A DNA stretch of 9,391 bases from Candidatus Rifleibacteriota bacterium (GCA_029560455.1 JAKQKW010000287.1:1-9391); one strand, 5' to 3'. Counted from the first letter of the stretch, positions 1-7,091 are shown. Numbers and translations are program-made. The notes: generated by a model not told the origin, from the sequence alone.

Positions 1-1
1 C

Positions 2-511
2 GAAATGCTGAGTTATGCAGGTATTCCGATCGGCAACCAGTCGGTTCTCCTGGCCGGTGTCAACGACTGCGTTCATGTGATGCGCAAGCTGGTGCATGAA
101 CTGGTCAAGGTCAGAGTAAGACCTTATTACATCTACCAGTGCGACCTTTCTTACGGGCTCTCACACTTCAGAACCCCGGTAGCCAAAGGCATCGAGATCA
201 TCGAGGGCCTGCGCGGTCATACCAGCGGTTTCTGTGTGCCGACTTACGTGGTTGACGCACCCGGTGGCGGCGGTAAGATTCCGGTAATGCCGAATTACCT
301 GATTTCGAGCGGCTACGAAAAGACGATTCTGCGCAACTATGAGGGTGTCATCACCTGCTATAACGAACCCGAAGGTTACAAGCCGAGCTGCAAATGTGAT
401 GCCTGCCAGAAAGGTGATGTCGAAATCGAAGGCGTTGCCGGTCTGCACCAGGGCAAAATTTCGCTCGAACCCGAAGGTTTGAAGCGCAAAAAACGTAAAA
501 AAAGATCATGA
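2..511 (+). CDS. kamA: L-lysine 2,3-aminomutase KamA, C-terminal part (5' end cut by window)
   Basis: C-terminal 170 or so residues of the radical-SAM, PLP- and zinc-dependent enzyme that interconverts L-lysine and L-beta-lysine, first step of anaerobic lysine fermentation; cytosolic. The reading frame is open to the window edge, so the start and the CxxxCxxC iron-sulfur motif lie upstream. Seen here: the PGGGGK motif with the PLP lysine (AAG at 275-277), Asp in QCD (143-145) and Asp before APGGGGK, and the CxCxxC near the end plus an upstream Cys (68-70). Spacing between these equals that of clostridial KamA Cys268, Asp293, Asp330, Lys337 and Cys375/377/380, i.e. zinc ligands, substrate epsilon-amino ligands and PLP lysine. 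The CxCxxC tail is absent from EpmB (the EF-P enzyme), and the two Asp argue against glutamate 2,3-aminomutase. The protein ends in a strongly basic tail, KRKKRKKRS. First gene of the kam operon in view. Confidence 0.97.
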   Translation, partial: EMLSYAGIPIGNQSVLLAGVNDCVHVMRKLVHELVKVRVRPYYIYQCDLSYGLSHFRTPVAKGIEIIEGLRGHTSGFCVPTYVVDAPGGGGKIPVMPNYLISSGYEKTILRNYEGVITCYNEPEGYKPSCKCDACQKGDVEIEGVAGLHQGKISLEPEGLKRKKRKKRS

Positions 512-514
512 ACA

Positions 515-1567
515 ATGGGCAGGTCACTTGCTGAACTGATTGAAGGTTACAGCTGCGTTGCCATCATCGGCATGGAAAAAAATGCCGGCAAAACAACGGT
601 GCTCAACCACCTTCTCAGCACTAGACCGCCCGTGGTTCAGGCGATCACCTCGATCGGTTACGATGGCGAAGATACCGATCAGGTGACTGCGACTGACAAA
701 CCGTCGATATATGTTGGCTGTGGCACAATGGTTGCCACAGCCAGCAGTCTTCTCGGGCAATGTGATTTTACCCGTGAACTTCTGCGTTTTACCGGCTTTC
801 ACACTCCGATGGGCGAAGTCGTCATAACCAGAGCCCGCAGTGATGGGTTCGCCCAGATCGCCGGGCCCTCGACCACAGTTCAGATGTCGTCATTGATCAA
901 CATGCTGCACGAACTTGGCGCAGCGCAGGTTCTTGTCGACGGCGCCGCCGCCCGCAAATCGACGGCCGCCATTGCCAGTTCAGAAGCCTGCATACTGGCA
1001 ACCGGGGCAGCATTTTCGCCAGACCCGGATGACATTATCGAGCAGACCCGCCATTACACAGAACTTCTCACCCTGCCTGAATTCGAGCCTGATACGGTGT
1101 TTGCGCTCAGAAATGCAGACGCCAACAGCTGCATTCTTCTCGATCAGGGCGGAAATATCTGCGGCAGAGTCAGTGCGCTCAGCGATGAATGTGCCGACCT
1201 GATCGCCGGCCGTAACGGGCAACCAACCATGGCTTTATTCAACGGCGCCGTGACCAGACCGGTGCTGCAGAAACTGCTCGACAAATGCCGCCAGCTCGAC
1301 TGGCTGCAGATTGTCGCCGAAGACGGCACCAGATATCTTATAAACAGCCGTCAGAAACTCGATCTGACCAGCCGGGGGGCCAGACTGGCTGTCAGACGCC
1401 AGGTAAACCTGATTGCGGTCACAGTCAACCCGACCGCACCATCAGGTCTGAAGCTCGACAGTGCAGAACTCTGCGATCGCCTGTCTGAAAAAATCGGCAT
1501 GCCGGTTTTTGACGTGTATGCCGCACAGAATCACGCATTCAGCAGAAAGGCAACCCAGTATGCATAA
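515..1567 (+). CDS. kamB: lysine 5,6-aminomutase reactivase subunit KamB (P-loop protein)
   Basis: 350-residue cytosolic protein. A Walker A motif GMEKNAGKTT lies at residues 19-28, right after a hydrophobic beta strand (CVAIIG). A possible Walker B-like segment VLVDGA lies at about 139-144. No membrane segments are visible. Identification rests on position: in lysine-fermentation clusters a P-loop protein, KamB, sits between kamA and the MutS-like kamC, and the pair is regarded as the reactivating system of B12-dependent lysine 5,6-aminomutase. The biochemical division of labour is inferred, not visible. The start ATG is 3 nt after the kamA stop and has no convincing Shine-Dalgarno sequence, so translation probably depends on coupling to kamA. 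It is in the same frame as kamA, separated by TGA ACA. The 3' end overlaps kamC by 8 nt. Confidence 0.82.
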   Translation: MGRSLAELIEGYSCVAIIGMEKNAGKTTVLNHLLSTRPPVVQAITSIGYDGEDTDQVTATDKPSIYVGCGTMVATASSLLGQCDFTRELLRFTGFHTPMGEVVITRARSDGFAQIAGPSTTVQMSSLINMLHELGAAQVLVDGAAARKSTAAIASSEACILATGAAFSPDPDDIIEQTRHYTELLTLPEFEPDTVFALRNADANSCILLDQGGNICGRVSALSDECADLIAGRNGQPTMALFNGAVTRPVLQKLLDKCRQLDWLQIVAEDGTRYLINSRQKLDLTSRGARLAVRRQVNLIAVTVNPTAPSGLKLDSAELCDRLSEKIGMPVFDVYAAQNHAFSRKATQYA

Positions 1568-3029
1568 ACAGAAAAAATACCGCGCCATCACACCCGGAGT
1601 TGCCTGGCTGCTCTCTGAGCTGCAGATAGAATCGCTCTACGGCCGCGAAGCCCTTAAAAACCTGCGACCGGCGAAGTCTGATCAGCTCGAACAGTTGCGC
1701 CAGAGTCTTTCAGAACTTGAAACCATGGTTGCCGCGGCACGTCAGGACCGAAGTATTTTTGATCAGGCCGCCAGCATTTTCAAATGCCTGCGTTTCATCA
1801 ACGGTTCACTCGACAACCTTGAGGCCGGACAAGTACCTGACGAAACCGAACTTCTTGAAATAAAAGGGTTTGCAATGATGCTTACCAGCCTGAAAAACTG
1901 GTATGACCGATCTGGTCTGCAGTTGCCCTCGGTTTCGTTCAGCGATATCGAACCGGTTATAAAAATTCTCAATCCTGACCGCACCGTCGTTGCCTCGTTT
2001 CATGTGCACGAAGCCTATTCGCAGAAACTTAAAAAAATCAGAGCCGAAAAGTTACAGCTCGAAAGCATGATCCTGCAGTGTAATGACCAGCAGCAGCGCG
2101 ATGAACTGCGCGATCAGCGGGCCCGCCTGGTGCAGACAGAAAAGGCCGAAGAGCACCTGGTCAGAGAAAACCTCGGCAGACAGTTGCTCGAATGGGTCAC
2201 AAGAATGCGGCACAACGCTATGGCAGCAGGGCGTTTTGAACTGCTGCTCGCCAAAACCCTTCTTGCATGCCGCTTTAACTGCACCTGCCCGGCAGTTTTT
2301 GCCGCCACCAAAAAAGTGACTTTGCAGGCTGAAGAGATGATAAACCCCGAAGTAGAGACGATTCTTGCCAGCCATGGCAAACAATTTACGCCTGTATCGA
2401 TCGAACTCAACCCCGGAACCACACTGCTGACGGGCGCTAACATGGGGGGCAAGTCGGTTGCACTGATGACCCTGGCCATGAATGCCGAGCTTGCAACTCT
2501 TGGTTTTTTCGTTTTTGCCCGACGCTTCAGCATGCCGCTCTTCGATTTTATCTACCTGATCGCCGGTGACGGCCAGAATCAGGCCTCTGGCCTGAGCAGT
2601 TTCGGCGCCGAAATTATCAGGCTCAGCGAGCTGACTGCCCTGACCCGTCAGGGCGTCGGGCTTGCCATCTGCGACGAATTCGCCAGATCGACAAACCCCT
2701 CTGAGGGCAGCAGGTTTGTGCAGGCCCTCGGAGAATTTCTGCAGCAAAGCGGCTCTTATGGCGTTATCGCAACCCATTTTGACGGAATCAGGATTGCAGA
2801 AGCCTCTTATTATCAGGTGATCGGGTTGAAAAACAAAACCATCAGTGCTGCCGGCGGCGACAGAAACAGTCTGCTCAACAACCTCTGCGACAATATGGAT
2901 TACCGCCTGGTCAGACTCAGTGACGATTATCAGGTTCCGAAAGATGCTCTGCACATCGCCTCGATCCTCGATGTCGACCCCGAATTCATGGCGATTCTGC
3001 GCCGGCATTACCCATCGACAGGCGAATGA
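1560..3029 (+). CDS. kamC: lysine 5,6-aminomutase reactivase ATPase KamC (MutS-like)
   Basis: 489-residue cytosolic ATPase with a MutS-type ABC ATPase domain: Walker A GANMGGKS at residues 292-299, signature-like SSFGAEI at about 346-352, Walker B LAICDE with Asp372-Glu373, and the switch His in ATHFDG at about 406. The N-terminal 240 residues include a charged, helical, probably coiled-coil stretch (about 153-207) like a MutS lever/clamp. The MutS mismatch-recognition domain (FxE motif) is absent, so a DNA-repair role is unlikely. With kamB it is taken to be the reactivase that exchanges damaged cobalamin in the 5,6-aminomutase; MutS-like genes also accompany the related ornithine 4,5-aminomutase. 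I chose the ATG at 1560: it follows an AAAGG ribosome site (about 1546-1550), while the in-frame ATG at 1461 lies deep inside kamB. Separated from kamD by 76 nt containing a hairpin. Confidence 0.9.
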   Translation: MHKQKKYRAITPGVAWLLSELQIESLYGREALKNLRPAKSDQLEQLRQSLSELETMVAAARQDRSIFDQAASIFKCLRFINGSLDNLEAGQVPDETELLEIKGFAMMLTSLKNWYDRSGLQLPSVSFSDIEPVIKILNPDRTVVASFHVHEAYSQKLKKIRAEKLQLESMILQCNDQQQRDELRDQRARLVQTEKAEEHLVRENLGRQLLEWVTRMRHNAMAAGRFELLLAKTLLACRFNCTCPAVFAATKKVTLQAEEMINPEVETILASHGKQFTPVSIELNPGTTLLTGANMGGKSVALMTLAMNAELATLGFFVFARRFSMPLFDFIYLIAGDGQNQASGLSSFGAEIIRLSELTALTRQGVGLAICDEFARSTNPSEGSRFVQALGEFLQQSGSYGVIATHFDGIRIAEASYYQVIGLKNKTISAAGGDRNSLLNNLCDNMDYRLVRLSDDYQVPKDALHIASILDVDPEFMAILRRHYPSTGE

Positions 3030-3041
3030 CGCCACAAAAAA

Positions 3042-3070
3042 ATACTGCGGAAACGACGTTTCGGCAGTAT
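3042..3070. promoter_or_regulatory. hairpin between kamC and kamD; resembles an antisense-strand terminator
   Basis: Arms ATACTGC (3042-3048) and GCAGTAT (3064-3070) pair perfectly. After one G/G mismatch, GAAA (3050-3053) pairs with TTTC (3059-3062) around the loop CGACG. On the + strand the hairpin is followed by AATTGAGC, not a T-run, so it should not stop kam transcription. On the minus strand the stem runs directly into seven T (the + strand A-run 3036-3042), the layout of an intrinsic terminator for antisense RNA. In the kam mRNA it could act in processing or 3' protection of the upstream kamABC part. The structure is seen; the function is inferred. Confidence 0.55.
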
Positions 3071-3105
3071 AATTGAGCAAAATATTTCAAGGTTAAGGGA
3101 AGACG

Positions 3106-4665
3106 ATGAAAAGCAAACTCAATCTCAATTTTGCCGTAGTCGACAAAGCCAGACAGCATGCCCGCGAAATCGCGGCTGACACCCAGAAGTTCATCGAAAA
3201 GCACACCAGTGTGACAATCGAGCGAACGGTTGCCCGCCTGCTCGGTATCGACGGAGTCGATGCCCAGGGTGTACCTCTGCCCAATATTCTGGTCGACAAC
3301 ATTCGCAGTAACAATGGCCTGAGTCTCGGTCTTTCGGCTTATGTCGGCAACGCCATGATCCAGACCGGCAAAACCCCGCAGCAGATCGCTGAAGCGGTCG
3401 CAAACGGCGAACTCGACATTACCAGACTCAAAATGGCCGACATGTTCGAAATTCGCGCCAGAATCGAAGAAATCGCCCGCCAGACCGTCGAAAGAATCAG
3501 AAATAACCGTCGACAGCGCGAAGAATATCTTGGCCGCTACGGCGACAAACAGGGCCCGTATCTCTACGTAATCGTCGCCACCGGCAATATTTACGAAGAT
3601 ATCATTCAGGCACGCGCTGCCGCCAACCAGGGCGCCGATATCATCGCCGTCATCAGAACCACAGGTCAGAGTCTGCTCGACTTCGTGCCTTTCGGTGCCA
3701 CAACTGAAGGCTTTGGCGGCACCTTCGCCACCCAGGAAAACTTCAGACTGATGCGCGCTGCTCTCGACGAAGTATCAGAAAAACAGGGCCGTTATATCAG
3801 GCTGTGTAATTACTGTTCCGGCCTTTGCATGCCCGAAATCGCCGCCATGGGTGCTCTTGAACGCCTCGATGTCATGCTCAACGATGCCCTTTATGGCATT
3901 CTGTTCCGCGACATCAACATGCAGCGCACTCTCGTCGACCAGTATTTTTCACGCATCATCAACGGCTTTGCCGGAGTAATCATCAACACTGGCGAAGACA
4001 ACTATCTGACCACCGCCGATGCCGTTGAAGAGGGTCACACCGTGCTGGCTTCGCAGTTCATCAACGAGCAGTTCGCTCTGATCAGCGGCATTCCCGAAGA
4101 ACAGATGGGTCTCGGGCATGCGTTTGAGATCAACCCCGATCTGAAAAATGGCTTTGTCTACGAACTGGCACAGGCGCAGATGGCACGCGAAATCTTTCCG
4201 AAAGCGCCTTTGAAATATATGCCGCCGACCAAATTCAAGACCGGCAATATTTTCAGAGGCCATGTGCAGGATGCACTGTTCAATATGGTGACGGTAATGA
4301 CCAATCAGAAACTGCATCTGCTCGGCATGCTGACCGAAGCGATCCATACGCCGCTGATGTCAGACCGCGCCCTGTCGATCGAAAATGCCCGCTATATTTT
4401 CAATACCATGGCTGATCTAGGCGATGAGATTGAATTCAAGAAAGACGGCATCATCACCACCCGCGCCAATCAGGTTCTCAACGAAGCCTGCAACATGCTC
4501 GAGAATATCAGACGCGAAGGCCTGTTCAAAACGCTTGAGCAGGGCAAATTTGCCGGAGTCAAACGCCCATTTACCGGTGGCAAAGGGCTTGATGGTGTTG
4601 TCGAAAAGCAGAGCGGCTATTTCAACCCGTTCGTTGACATGATGCTGAAGGGGGGCAACAAATGA
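3106..4665 (+). CDS. kamD: lysine/beta-lysine 5,6-aminomutase alpha subunit KamD
   Basis: 519-residue large subunit (clostridial KamD about 516) of the adenosylcobalamin- and PLP-dependent enzyme that moves the terminal amino group of L-beta-lysine (or D-lysine) from C6 to C5, giving 3,5-diaminohexanoate; cytosolic. It forms the PLP-binding TIM barrel. Arg184, Ser189, Ser238, Tyr263 and Arg268 occur at the numbers I recall for PLP-contacting residues in the Clostridium sticklandii structure, in the segments AVIRTTGQS, CNYCSG and ALYGILFRD. Together with the full-length match this makes the call secure. The start ATG is preceded by AAGGGAAG at good spacing, a stronger ribosome site than that of kamB. 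The stop overlaps the kamE start by 4 nt (ATGA), consistent with equal production of the two subunits. No cobalamin-riboswitch-like sequence is visible in the 76 nt upstream. Confidence 0.98.
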   Translation: MKSKLNLNFAVVDKARQHAREIAADTQKFIEKHTSVTIERTVARLLGIDGVDAQGVPLPNILVDNIRSNNGLSLGLSAYVGNAMIQTGKTPQQIAEAVANGELDITRLKMADMFEIRARIEEIARQTVERIRNNRRQREEYLGRYGDKQGPYLYVIVATGNIYEDIIQARAAANQGADIIAVIRTTGQSLLDFVPFGATTEGFGGTFATQENFRLMRAALDEVSEKQGRYIRLCNYCSGLCMPEIAAMGALERLDVMLNDALYGILFRDINMQRTLVDQYFSRIINGFAGVIINTGEDNYLTTADAVEEGHTVLASQFINEQFALISGIPEEQMGLGHAFEINPDLKNGFVYELAQAQMAREIFPKAPLKYMPPTKFKTGNIFRGHVQDALFNMVTVMTNQKLHLLGMLTEAIHTPLMSDRALSIENARYIFNTMADLGDEIEFKKDGIITTRANQVLNEACNMLENIRREGLFKTLEQGKFAGVKRPFTGGKGLDGVVEKQSGYFNPFVDMMLKGGNK

Positions 4666-5450
4666 GCAGCGGCCTTTATTCAACCAAAGAGAAAAATTTC
4701 AGTAAAGAACTCGATCTGACCCGTCTCAAACCCTATGGCGACACGATGAACGACGGCAAGGTGCAGCTCAGCTTTACCCTGCCCGTTGCCGACGACGAAC
4801 GCGCCATCGAAGCGGCCCGCCAGCTCGGCGCCAAAATGGGTCTGTCAGACGTGCAGGTTTCGCATCACGAAGCTCTCGACAAAGATTTTTCGTTCTTCGT
4901 CGTCTACGGCAATCTGACCCACACGGTCGACATCACCGGCATCAAGGTTGCCACCATCGATTCAACCGTCATGGACATGCACGGCGTCGATGAATTCATC
5001 AAAGAAAACATCGGACGCAAGCTTGTCGTCGTTGGCGCCAGCACCGGCACCGACGCTCACACTGTCGGCATCGACGCTATCATGAACATGAAGGGTTACG
5101 CCGGCCATTACGGGCTTGAACGCTACCAGATGATCGAAGCCTACAATCTCGGCAGCCAGGTGACCAACGAAGATTTCGTTAAAAAAGCGGTAGAGCTCAA
5201 AGCCGACGTGCTGCTGGTTTCACAGACCGTTACCCAGAAAGACGTACATGTCACGAACATGGTCGAACTGGTCGAACTGCTCGAAGCTGCCAACCTGCGC
5301 AACAAAGTGATTCTGGTTGCCGGCGGCCCGCGCATTACCAATGATCTCGCCAAAGAACTTGGCTACGATGCCGGCTTCGGCCCGGGCAAATATGCCGAAC
5401 ACGTCGCCTCATTCTTCGTTGACGAATTCGTCAAACGCAAAATGAAATAA
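4662..5450 (+). CDS. kamE: lysine/beta-lysine 5,6-aminomutase beta subunit KamE (B12-binding)
   Basis: 262-residue small subunit, the same length as clostridial KamE. The C-terminal Rossmann-type cobalamin domain starts near residue 118 and carries the base-off/His-on motif DAHTVG (Asp131, His133, Gly136); His133 is the cobalt ligand. Lys144 in MNMKGYAGHYG is the lysine that forms the internal aldimine with PLP and locks the domain in the open resting state. Both numbers equal those of the Clostridium sticklandii enzyme (His133 and Lys144 of the beta subunit). The SQT segment and GGPRITND plus FGPG near the end fit the cobalamin tail pocket. Residues 1-110 form the dimerisation/linker part. 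Start overlaps the kamD stop (ATGA). Last gene of the operon: a strong terminator begins 23 nt after its stop. Confidence 0.98.
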   Translation: MSSGLYSTKEKNFSKELDLTRLKPYGDTMNDGKVQLSFTLPVADDERAIEAARQLGAKMGLSDVQVSHHEALDKDFSFFVVYGNLTHTVDITGIKVATIDSTVMDMHGVDEFIKENIGRKLVVVGASTGTDAHTVGIDAIMNMKGYAGHYGLERYQMIEAYNLGSQVTNEDFVKKAVELKADVLLVSQTVTQKDVHVTNMVELVELLEAANLRNKVILVAGGPRITNDLAKELGYDAGFGPGKYAEHVASFFVDEFVKRKMK

Positions 5451-5473
5451 TCGCGCCGCAAATCCGCCATTCA

Positions 5474-5505
5474 AAAAGGGTCAGGCAATATCGCCTGACC
5501 CTTTT
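5474..5505. terminator. intrinsic terminator after kamE, nearly symmetric
   Basis: Perfect 13-bp inverted repeat: AAAAGGGTCAGGC (5474-5486) and GCCTGACCCTTTT (5493-5505), loop AATATC. The A- and T-runs at the outer ends give a U-tract for either direction (TTTTCT on +, TTTTTGA on -). It ends the kam operon and can also stop transcripts arriving from the convergent outer-membrane gene. Confidence 0.88.
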
Positions 5506-5523
5506 CTGATATTACCGGTTCGA

Positions 5524-5554
5524 CGGCCCGGTCTATCAGTCGGGTTGCTTTTTT
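5524..5554 (+). terminator. possible second, weaker terminator of the kam operon
   Basis: CGGCCCG (5524-5530) pairs with CGGGTTG (5541-5547), five Watson-Crick pairs and two G-T wobbles, loop of 10 nt, followed after one C by six T (5549-5554). It would back up the strong terminator just upstream for + strand transcripts. Weaker stem, so only moderately sure. Confidence 0.4.
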
Positions 5555-5571
5555 GCTGACAGGAGGTCAGC
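5555..5571. repeat. hairpin with AGGAG loop
   Basis: GCTGAC (5555-5560) and GTCAGC (5566-5571) pair perfectly around the pentaloop AGGAG. On the + strand the loop and closing pairs read ACAGGAGGT, similar to the GGA-in-loop sites recognised by CsrA/RsmA-type proteins. The structure is seen; protein binding is speculation. Confidence 0.45.
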
Positions 5572-5573
5572 GA

Positions 5574-5607
5574 TACTCGGCGGCATCAGGACAGATGCTG
5601 CCGGGTG
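5574..5607. repeat. 14-bp imperfect hairpin with AGGACA loop
   Basis: Positions 5574-5587 pair with 5594-5607 over 14 pairs, including G-T wobbles, around AGGACA. The core CGGCGGCATC / GATGCTGCCG has one wobble. It is not followed by a T-run on either strand, so it is not a terminator. It starts 2 nt after the preceding hairpin, so the two could stack as one RNA structure. Confidence 0.45.
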
Positions 5608-5643
5608 CTCCAGCCAAGAATGTTTTTATCAAGTTTTCGCTCA

Positions 5644-5673
5644 ACAGAACCGCTCTATCCTGCGCGGTTCTGT
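5644..5673. repeat. perfect 10-bp inverted repeat
   Basis: ACAGAACCGC (5644-5653) and GCGGTTCTGT (5664-5673), loop TCTATCCTGC. Neither side has a T-run. On the minus strand, the 3' untranslated side of the FadL-type gene, the loop reads GCAGGATAGA and contains GGA. Confidence 0.5.
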
Positions 5674-5677
5674 ATAA

Positions 5678-5690
5678 GCACATCCTGTGC
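5678..5690. repeat. short hairpin, minus-strand loop AGGAT
   Basis: GCACA (5678-5682) pairs with TGTGC (5686-5690). On the minus strand it reads GCACAGGATGTGC, which is close to the CsrA-binding consensus (ACARGGATGT) with the GGA in the loop. It lies about 100 nt past the stop of the FadL-type gene, so it would sit in that gene's 3' untranslated RNA. Confidence 0.4.
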
Positions 5691-5792
5691 AAAACAAGCT
5701 TACGAAAAAGCAATCCCGACTTCTCCCCGTGCCTTGCCTAATCACATAACCAGCTTTCTGGAATCAGCAAAACGTGAAAAGGGGTTGGAGGG

Positions 5793-7091
5793 TTAAAACC
5801 CGCGGGTAGCGCTGAACATCAGGAAATGATTGTCGGCACCTGTGAATTCGCCTGCTCCGCCAAGAGAAGTCGAGCCGGCCCGGCCTTTTTCGAGCAGCAT
5901 GTAGCTGTAGCCAACGTCATAAACGAAGGTTCTCGTTTTGCGCGAAGCGCCGAGCGAGAAAATGTGCCCGTCGGTGCCGGGAAGTTCGAAGTTACGTGTT
6001 TCATCGCCAACCGGGGAATTGTCATAAGCGTAACCGCCTCTGAAAGTCCAGCGTTCATCATGCTTGAATTCAGCACCAAAGCGCCAGGTCAGAGAGTCTT
6101 CCCAGTTTTTGGGGGCGGCAAAACCACCCTTGGTCTGCCCGGCATCGCGCGGAACGATCTTGAGTTCGTCAAAGCGGTTCCAGCCGGTTTTTGTAACGTC
6201 GAAAGAAAAGATCCAGCGATCGACAGATGAATTAGCAAAGCCGAAAGTTAGGGTATAAGGCAGTTTGAGAGTACCTTTTACACCGATCAGGCCAGTTTCG
6301 GGATGATCTTCAACAGTGCCCTTCATTTTTACATCTGCTTCAGAAAGGTATCTCACCCCGAATTTCCAGTGATTGCCGGCGTTGTAATGGGCGGCAAGAA
6401 CATAACCCATTCCCCAGCCATCAGCCTGGTATTTGGTGAATTTGTCCCACATAAGTGTGTTCGGCAGTAGAGTTCCCTTTGAATGAAACCTGAGTTTCAT
6501 GTCGGCCTTGATCAGGCTGATACCGGCTGCCACAGAAAGTTTATCACTCAGCCTGGTGGCAATGGTCGAATTCAGATATGGCACCTGAAGATCGGCCTGG
6601 GCAGGGATTGCTCTGGTCAGGAGAGTTCCGGCGGGCGAACCGGCCGGATCATTGAAAATACCGGAGTCTGCAAGACGGCGCACATCTTCGTCATTCCATT
6701 TCATGCCAAGGCCGAATGGCGTATAAAGTGAAAATGCGGCAGTGTAACGACTGTTTATGGGGTAAACGATATTCGTTCCAGGCACAGCCTGGGTTTTGTC
6801 TTTTATTTTAATGCGATTCTGGCCGTTGCCCGGCTCGTAGTTCCAGTTAAGCTTAACCAGTGAAAAGCCTGAGTTATAGTGAGGTTTTTTAAAATCCATT
6901 ACGGCGGCCGGGTTATACCAGGCACTCGAAACAAGATCATCGCGTGCCACATTTGCAGCACCAAGGGCGATTGCATCGGGAGCGGCGGCGCCATAAATCT
7001 GAAAACCACCGGCAAACGCCTGGTTATTACAGCATAAAAAAGCGCACAAAACCCAAAAACCGGTCAACAGAAAACAGAGATTTTTTTTCAT
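5793..7091 (-). CDS. FadL/OMPP1/TodX-family outer-membrane transport protein
   Basis: 432-residue beta-barrel protein of the family that lets hydrophobic compounds (long-chain fatty acids, aromatics) cross the outer membrane. Residues 1-27 are a clear Sec signal peptide: MKK, a hydrophobic core, then AFA followed by GG, with probable cleavage after Ala27. The mature N terminus GGFQIYGAAAPDAIALGAANVA and the following WYNPAAV are the family hallmark (the N-terminal hatch and NPA motif). The protein ends in TRGF, the terminal Phe expected for BAM insertion. Alternating aromatic/polar strands run through the rest. I chose ATG at 7091 rather than the ATG at 7136 because the signal peptide begins there; AAAGG lies 11 nt upstream of it. 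The two Cys near residue 20 do not form a proper lipobox. The actual substrate is unknown. Convergent with the kam operon and alone in its transcription unit as far as seen. Confidence 0.9.
   Translation of the reverse strand: MKKNLCFLLTGFWVLCAFLCCNNQAFAGGFQIYGAAAPDAIALGAANVARDDLVSSAWYNPAAVMDFKKPHYNSGFSLVKLNWNYEPGNGQNRIKIKDKTQAVPGTNIVYPINSRYTAAFSLYTPFGLGMKWNDEDVRRLADSGIFNDPAGSPAGTLLTRAIPAQADLQVPYLNSTIATRLSDKLSVAAGISLIKADMKLRFHSKGTLLPNTLMWDKFTKYQADGWGMGYVLAAHYNAGNHWKFGVRYLSEADVKMKGTVEDHPETGLIGVKGTLKLPYTLTFGFANSSVDRWIFSFDVTKTGWNRFDELKIVPRDAGQTKGGFAAPKNWEDSLTWRFGAEFKHDERWTFRGGYAYDNSPVGDETRNFELPGTDGHIFSLGASRKTRTFVYDVGYSYMLLEKGRAGSTSLGGAGEFTGADNHFLMFSATRGF

Larger units (their letters stand above)
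5506..5792. other. hairpin-rich convergent intergenic region, no gene seen
   Basis: 287 nt between the kam terminator and the 3' end of the FadL-type gene. Two short overlapping open frames (5553-5741 and 5605-5796) have no ribosome site or recognisable protein features and run through the hairpins, so I do not call them. The region holds at least five inverted repeats (5524-5547, 5555-5571, 5574-5607, 5644-5673, 5678-5690) and a small one, CCAG-CTTT-CTGG, at 5750-5761. I see no promoter, riboswitch consensus or attachment site. Confidence 0.6.

Noticed and set aside
2..511. Reading the first gene as EpmB (EF-P beta-lysylation) or glutamate 2,3-aminomutase
   Set aside because: The zinc-binding CxCxxC tail and the two substrate-binding Asp residues are present, and the neighbours are kamBCDE.
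1560..3029. Reading kamC as a DNA mismatch repair MutS
   Set aside because: The protein lacks the mismatch-recognition domain, and its operon position between lysine aminomutase genes points to KamC.
3068..3073. Perfect TATAAT before kamD, as a possible internal promoter
   Set aside because: It arises from the hairpin arm plus the following bases; no -35 box at 16-18 nt and no extended -10, so I do not call a promoter.
2052..3080. 342-codon open frame on the minus strand
   Set aside because: It lies fully opposite kamC, shows no recognisable domain, is rich in Cys and His as typical of a shadow frame, and runs beyond the kamC stop through the hairpin.
3030..3105. Cobalamin riboswitch upstream of the B12-dependent mutase
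   Set aside because: The gap is far too short and has no B12-box-like sequence; the leader of the whole operon is outside the window.
5553..5796. Two short plus-strand open frames of about 62 codons
   Set aside because: They overlap each other, lack ribosome sites and recognisable features, and cross the hairpins and the FadL-type gene end.
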